Below, piece by piece: positions 60,601 to 64,000 of a DNA stretch of 64,000 nucleotides. Position numbers and translations under genes: made by a program. How positions within the stretch are numbered: the stretch's first letter is position 1; each line of letters starts with the position of its first letter. The notes under the pieces were generated by a model that was given only the letters and a program-made list of their open reading frames with translations, was not told where the DNA came from and did no database searches. Source of the stretch: Bdellovibrionia bacterium (lineage in GTDB: Bacteria; Bdellovibrionota; Bdellovibrionia; Bdellovibrionales; JAGQZY01); the NCBI GenBank assembly GCA_030427805.1, contig JAUICP010000006.1, forward strand, positions 62,001 through 126,000. The letters are read 5' to 3'.

Positions 60601-63032
60601 CAACTATCAATTATGTAGAGCGACTCGACACCCTTCCACAAGAGAGCCGAGATCGAAACATTTTTCAGGCAACTCTTAGTATGAATAGAAATTTGCTGGA
60701 TATTAGAAGCCTCGAGGTTCCGAACCATCAAGTAGGCACTGAAGACCCTAAACTTAAAAGAGAGCTCTTCTTACTCAGGACTTTACAAAATACCCTCGAA
60801 GAAGGCGCACTGACTGACGAAGCAAAAATTGGAGAAAGCCTCGGTCGTGAATTAATGGAATACATCCGCACCAGTGAGCGTTTGGATCAAAATACAAAAC
60901 AAATGGCACTTTTTGAAATTCAAAAAGAACTTTTCACCAATGAAGTTATTAAAAATATTAATTCTGGCCACACGGTCCTAGAAACCAAAGAAATCGGCTA
61001 TTCGGAGCGCTATATCGATGGTAATATTACCGACCTTTTAGTTTCAAGCTATCGCAAGACTCTGAGCCATGAACTGGGCCACGCCTTCGGCCTTCGTCAT
61101 AATTTCTTGGGTTCCTATGACAAAAAGAATTGGAACTTTGATGACGAAAACCCCGAAGAGGTCAACCGTAACTACACCACAGTTATGGATTATATTTCAG
61201 ATGCCCATCTAGAGTATAACGGCCCCGGCCCCTATGACGTTCAAGCGGTTCGCGCGGCCTATACGGGACTTCTAGAGGTTGATCAGAGTCGAATAGCTGA
61301 TAGTGAACAAAATTGGAATATCGTTAACAATCGTTTTATTCAGATTTCAGATATTAAAGAACAGCTCGATCTCGAGCACTGGGAAGAAATCGAAACCTCA
61401 CATATTAGGCAGATACCCAACAAGCGTTATATGTACTGTAGTGATGAAGATACTCGTCGCTCGCCTATTTGTAATCGTCATGATCTCGGCACGACACCCG
61501 CTGAAATCGTGAGTAATGTTATTGATGACTATCACGCCTTTTACAGCCTTACGAACTTGCCAAAGGATCGCATTAACTTTCAGTGGTATCAAGTCTATCG
61601 CTACATCTATCGGCTCTACTTTTATTTTATTCGTATTAGGCACTTTCTTGACGAAACAGCCTTCCGAATTCGTAGCTTACAGACTGAGGCACAAACACGA
61701 AGCGAAACTGATCTCGGCTTGCGCATGCAGTTTGGTGCCATCGAAGACGAATTTGGTTCAGCGGCAATACTTGGTCGCGACTTTTTCCATTCGATTATTC
61801 GAACCCCCGAGCTAAATCCTTTACTCGATATCGAAAATCGCTTTAAAGAAGTCACAATTCAGCCTCAGGATCTTCCGGAAATCACCTATGTTGTCGAACG
61901 CAAACCTTCGAGAGATCAGTGGCTACAAGGTTCATTGGGACGCCTTAAAGTCAGAGGAATCGAGTTTGATCAAGTGATTGCCATGATGATGCTCACTACT
62001 CGACGCATTGGTATTCCCGAGTACGATCAGCAACTCGTTCGATTCTCCTACCCAGATTTGGAAAAAGTAATTTCAGGAAGCGCATTTGAATCTGATACCA
62101 TTCAGTTAATCATATCGATTCTCTCCGAGAGACTCCGGCCTGCCTTTTTAACGCCGCAAAAGACCCTAGAGATTGTCCCCGATGCAACTTTTTCAGCCTC
62201 GTCCAGTGAACTTGTCCGCATCTACTCGGTCATTGCTGCGATGGTTATGCTCGACACCAATACAATTGAGGCCACTGACAATTTTTCTAGCTTCTTTCGC
62301 TTTGGCAGTATTTTAGGTCACGAAAGCGAACGACTTTCTGGAGTTCCAATGCTCACACAACTTGGTGCGAACCCAGACTCTATCAATACCCTTAAGTATT
62401 GGCCATTTGATGGGGCCATCGGATCTTATATGATTCACAGGCAAGCTGCTAACCTGAGATTTATGATCGAGCACGAAAACGAATTCCGTCCGCGCTTTAA
62501 AGAGTATTTTATTACCCACCTCAGAAAACAAAAAGCTGAACAAGAAATTCGCGCCGGAAGAGAAGAGGAAGTTTACACTCTCGATGGTGGTGCAACTCAA
62601 ACAGAACTCGAAGCTCTCGACGAGCGAAAAGAACAAATTCGAAACGCCATCAATGAAGGGCTTAGGAACTTTCCAGAAAATACTGGATCGAGAGAGGCGC
62701 GGCTTTTCCTCCAAGAAATGGACAAGCTCATTCAAACGGCCGTCCAGGTCGTTGAAATTCAAGAGGATGACAATGTTCCTCTCCAAGAAAAATTTGAGTT
62801 TATACTGGCCCAGCAAAACCGTATTAAGAATTTTATTCGCCTCAACCCAGGCATTTGGATTGCCTATGCGACTCTACTCAAGGACGACCTTGGCCTTCCG
62901 AGACCATTAAAGAATGCTCTAAGTATTCTATTGAGCGAAAGCTTTATGGAGCTTCAGTACGCATACCTATTTAGTAATATCCAATTTATGAATATGTTTC
63001 TTTACTTTACTCACCCGGAGTACGTTCAATGA
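57645..63032 (+). CDS. Giant metzincin-type zinc metalloprotease lipoprotein
   Basis: 1,795 residues. Lipoprotein signal VIALLAMGLISC (Cys26). Residues about 83-205 and 245-368 are a clear internal duplication: SSVPGALKPLFDELYLET and SSAPEQMKLLLDELYLPG, YRVQSYGKTKRIK and VPVISYGKVAQIK. A charged coiled-coil stretch lies near 900-970. The protease core has HELGHAFGLRHN from 1142 (HExxHxxGxxH, three His ligands) and the Met-turn YTTVMDYIS with M1181, like the DUF4953 zinc-dependent metalloproteases, which are much shorter. ATG 57645 has GGGGA eight bases upstream; ATG 57654 is an alternative. The stop overlaps the next gene. Confidence 0.88.
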   Translation: MDLMKKLLSKTRLMVIALLAMGLISCTEKRPAKFPDGAGDNIFSISTLKKMRVTGSTGQEADARIYQSRNVFRPQVLSQFQASSVPGALKPLFDELYLETSTGQSLEFNLEVNEKYITVYQVLNEEVAAHIRNKAIVSSHNNSQVYPAFMYRVQSYGKTKRIKNTIDEETSLLRLQETSWENATHLRFSPSVRSRIMVDFPQTIKPQMFGLEQFNGIQFEVTLAESEEMFKESPSFGRLLPVASSSAPEQMKLLLDELYLPGTPGEQIQLKIAFDSSYMTAYKVSSNPENLSSIQQQISIQSEDGKTITPLFKVPVISYGKVAQIKDDQGFKGPTLYLEESSFSEASHVQIPLNKDRRLAVDMPLNTDDAGREILNSRDFDQRIFTVGQFESVSGLNINLDDNARILTRTFSSGLYIFKITTLNDSSITERRRQLLAQGQDQERIRRCTPEEASQSGLNPGNCVVVISHRVPIQPIEVFLPSIQADNDIQSPTLSTRRALNPGAQFLMIIDSSATPEVIRDGLTGDLRNTLIVDQMRNQEFLFRRTLLDSPNRFPLTFPGLNGQLEIVKFYFEEERVVVKRAYALDPHPNNTETDFEELISLPARYYVRRNQNERGEDLWSDEYIESSPQAEGAIAIIDWRQNTIPIVASPLSYFGAGQCLIRQANSTVDDIDMRLPSDGVLNFSLEGTYAVHPYPGCSYQWLTSGLIHYWYPSQANFTFKERISFKKYNGENDVPDIEAIPYEAQRRLGYGIFTFRGKNPNEYNNIGRIGTRPPLQMQHSFRNGKVITYTLAGLPTNDGRLRAGLIEATQSVIEDWNRTLKKAFKDTPLERQGNYLALEVLEDDSAQLGDLDKNFIYWLDKDLRMKVLGMVNPSPNPRSGIFENSDVMVYGGNIRNVLEWEKDRALARKEYNENMKYRETIERLNQLEDIQEQIDEERRERVRQAGERMRAEMEALEARRDGEAGDSQEVAIPWYSDMDFTSFNPTINYVERLDTLPQESRDRNIFQATLSMNRNLLDIRSLEVPNHQVGTEDPKLKRELFLLRTLQNTLEEGALTDEAKIGESLGRELMEYIRTSERLDQNTKQMALFEIQKELFTNEVIKNINSGHTVLETKEIGYSERYIDGNITDLLVSSYRKTLSHELGHAFGLRHNFLGSYDKKNWNFDDENPEEVNRNYTTVMDYISDAHLEYNGPGPYDVQAVRAAYTGLLEVDQSRIADSEQNWNIVNNRFIQISDIKEQLDLEHWEEIETSHIRQIPNKRYMYCSDEDTRRSPICNRHDLGTTPAEIVSNVIDDYHAFYSLTNLPKDRINFQWYQVYRYIYRLYFYFIRIRHFLDETAFRIRSLQTEAQTRSETDLGLRMQFGAIEDEFGSAAILGRDFFHSIIRTPELNPLLDIENRFKEVTIQPQDLPEITYVVERKPSRDQWLQGSLGRLKVRGIEFDQVIAMMMLTTRRIGIPEYDQQLVRFSYPDLEKVISGSAFESDTIQLIISILSERLRPAFLTPQKTLEIVPDATFSASSSELVRIYSVIAAMVMLDTNTIEATDNFSSFFRFGSILGHESERLSGVPMLTQLGANPDSINTLKYWPFDGAIGSYMIHRQAANLRFMIEHENEFRPRFKEYFITHLRKQKAEQEIRAGREEEVYTLDGGATQTELEALDERKEQIRNAINEGLRNFPENTGSREARLFLQEMDKLIQTAVQVVEIQEDDNVPLQEKFEFILAQQNRIKNFIRLNPGIWIAYATLLKDDLGLPRPLKNALSILLSESFMELQYAYLFSNIQFMNMFLYFTHPEYVQ

Positions 63033-63907
63033 AAAAACTTTTATCCATCCCCTTACTACTGCTATTGTCTTCAACAGTCTTCGCTGTGGACCTAGAGAGT
63101 ATAACCGAATTCCCCTTTGTAGAATGTGGGATGCAGTTTAACCGCGTCTTTGTCGAGTATGAACAAGGTGGCGATATGAGCGAAATTGAACTGACCCAAA
63201 GTGAAAGTCGCATTCAAAATATGATGATCGGAAAACACGAGTGGTTTGTTCCCAGTGTCGAAGAACATTCCGGTGGACGATTGGGAGGAGCTGGTCAAGA
63301 GGATGCCGCCTATAAAGTCAGCATTATTCTCAACCTTCACCTCAATAGTTCGCAATGGATTCGCTACGGCGGAGAAGGCAGCCCAAGGGGCCATCGATTA
63401 AAGGCCTATATCACTGTCTCTAGACGCTTAGAAAATGGTAAATACAAAACCGTGGCCCGAGGTATGCGCGATAGTGATGAGATTTGGACTAAAACGCAAC
63501 TGACCGAGGTCAGCGCTAACCGTATGGTTCAACACGTCTTTCGCGCCATCAGAAACCCCGAGGTCTTTGATTACATCGATCCCCAGAGTGAAAAGTACGC
63601 CCTTGGCGACAATAACGATGTTCTTCTTCAATTCGAAAGAGAAGGTCCCGAATTTGGTGTTGAGGCTGCTGGGCAAGCAGGCATTTTCCCAAAAGCACTT
63701 TTTGATAACGTCAATGTCTTCTGTAACGGTGTCTATCGACAAAATGCCATTGCTGAAGACTTGTGGCTCGTGCTTGGTGTGAGCCAATCCGGTGAACTCA
63801 GAAATGCCCCCCAAGGAATCAAAGATATTTGCGAAGCCAAAGTCCCCGAAGTGGATATGGACTTCTTTACAGAAACCTATGGAACGACAGAAGAGCGAGG
63901 AAACTAA
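63029..63907 (+). CDS. Exported protein coupled to the metalloprotease
   Basis: 292 residues. Signal peptide 1-19 (LLSIPLLLLLSSTVFA), then strand-rich sequence with FPFVECGMQFNRVFVEYEQGG and VSIILNLHLNSSQWIRYGGEG, three further-spaced cysteines (VFCNGVY, DICEAKV), and an acidic end. Not recognised. Its ATG overlaps the protease stop by 4 bases, so it is made together with the protease; an inhibitor, substrate or partner role is possible but unproven. Confidence 0.68.
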   Translation: MKKLLSIPLLLLLSSTVFAVDLESITEFPFVECGMQFNRVFVEYEQGGDMSEIELTQSESRIQNMMIGKHEWFVPSVEEHSGGRLGGAGQEDAAYKVSIILNLHLNSSQWIRYGGEGSPRGHRLKAYITVSRRLENGKYKTVARGMRDSDEIWTKTQLTEVSANRMVQHVFRAIRNPEVFDYIDPQSEKYALGDNNDVLLQFEREGPEFGVEAAGQAGIFPKALFDNVNVFCNGVYRQNAIAEDLWLVLGVSQSGELRNAPQGIKDICEAKVPEVDMDFFTETYGTTEERGN

Positions 63908-64000
63908 ATTCATTCAAAGTCTTCTCTTTTAGAGAGAAGCTTGGACGAAATATTCTTGCCTTTAACTCAGTGCCCAAAAGACTGATAAAGCGCCCCCAGA
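63908..64000 (+). other. Window end: short stem-loop, no gene
   Basis: CTTCTCT, loop TTTAG, AGAGAAG at 63921-63939 just after the last stop, without a T tract; a weak terminator candidate. The remaining bases show no feature. Confidence 0.4.

Overview
The window looks like chromosomal DNA of a free-living Gram-negative bacterium, most likely from the Bdellovibrionota (Bdellovibrio/Bacteriovorax-like). This is inferred from a TIGR02147/DUF4423-type regulator, a very large tail-fibre-like surface protein with VGIG-type repeats, many exported proteins and outer-membrane barrels with lysine-rich linkers, and conserved housekeeping operons. No marker gene was compared, so the assignment is provisional. 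Base composition is moderately AT-rich and even. There is no rRNA, CRISPR array, insertion sequence or prophage; the only RNA gene is a tRNA-Leu(CAA).

Bases 1-9650 begin with the tail of an HD-GYP-like protein. A minus-strand run mutL-miaA-yicC-gmk-rpoZ-rel (318-7331) follows: mismatch repair, tRNA modification, RNA turnover, GMP kinase, RNA polymerase omega and the bifunctional (p)ppGpp enzyme. Beside it lie a glycosyltransferase and an SH3-beta-barrel protein with an extreme Lys/Asp linker. Bases 9796-19432 are mostly accessory: a barrel / degenerate hydrolase / Yip1-like membrane protein trio, a propeller lipoprotein diverging from a TPR-winged-helix regulator, a secreted G8-domain protein resembling animal CEMIP/TMEM2, and an exported gene broken by a one-base frameshift.

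Bases 19433-31265 are the translation/RNA block on the minus strand: a SurA-N-like chaperone and an acetyltransferase, a terminator, then rimP-nusA-infB-truB-rpsO-pnp-M16 peptidase-dut. rbfA and ylxR are not at their usual places. A long hairpin precedes pnp.

Bases 31374-42061 mix exported proteins, an alpha/beta hydrolase, tRNA-Leu, a FIST-like protein with a small partner, the TIGR02147 regulator, a DUF454 protein, a coupled membrane-protein pair and an MscS channel. Bases 42142-47294 are a divergent signalling module: STAS-like protein and FecR-domain protein on the minus strand, HAMP-PP2C phosphatase and outer-membrane protein on the plus strand.

Bases 47295-55401 hold a ~2,700-residue repetitive adhesin whose signal peptide is separated from the body by a one-base frameshift. 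Bases 56617-63907 are a tightly coupled three-gene cassette: basic-linker barrel, 1,795-residue metzincin-type lipoprotein protease with an internal duplication, and a secreted protein. This cassette, the divergent phosphatase module and the G8 protein are the best candidates for undescribed biology.
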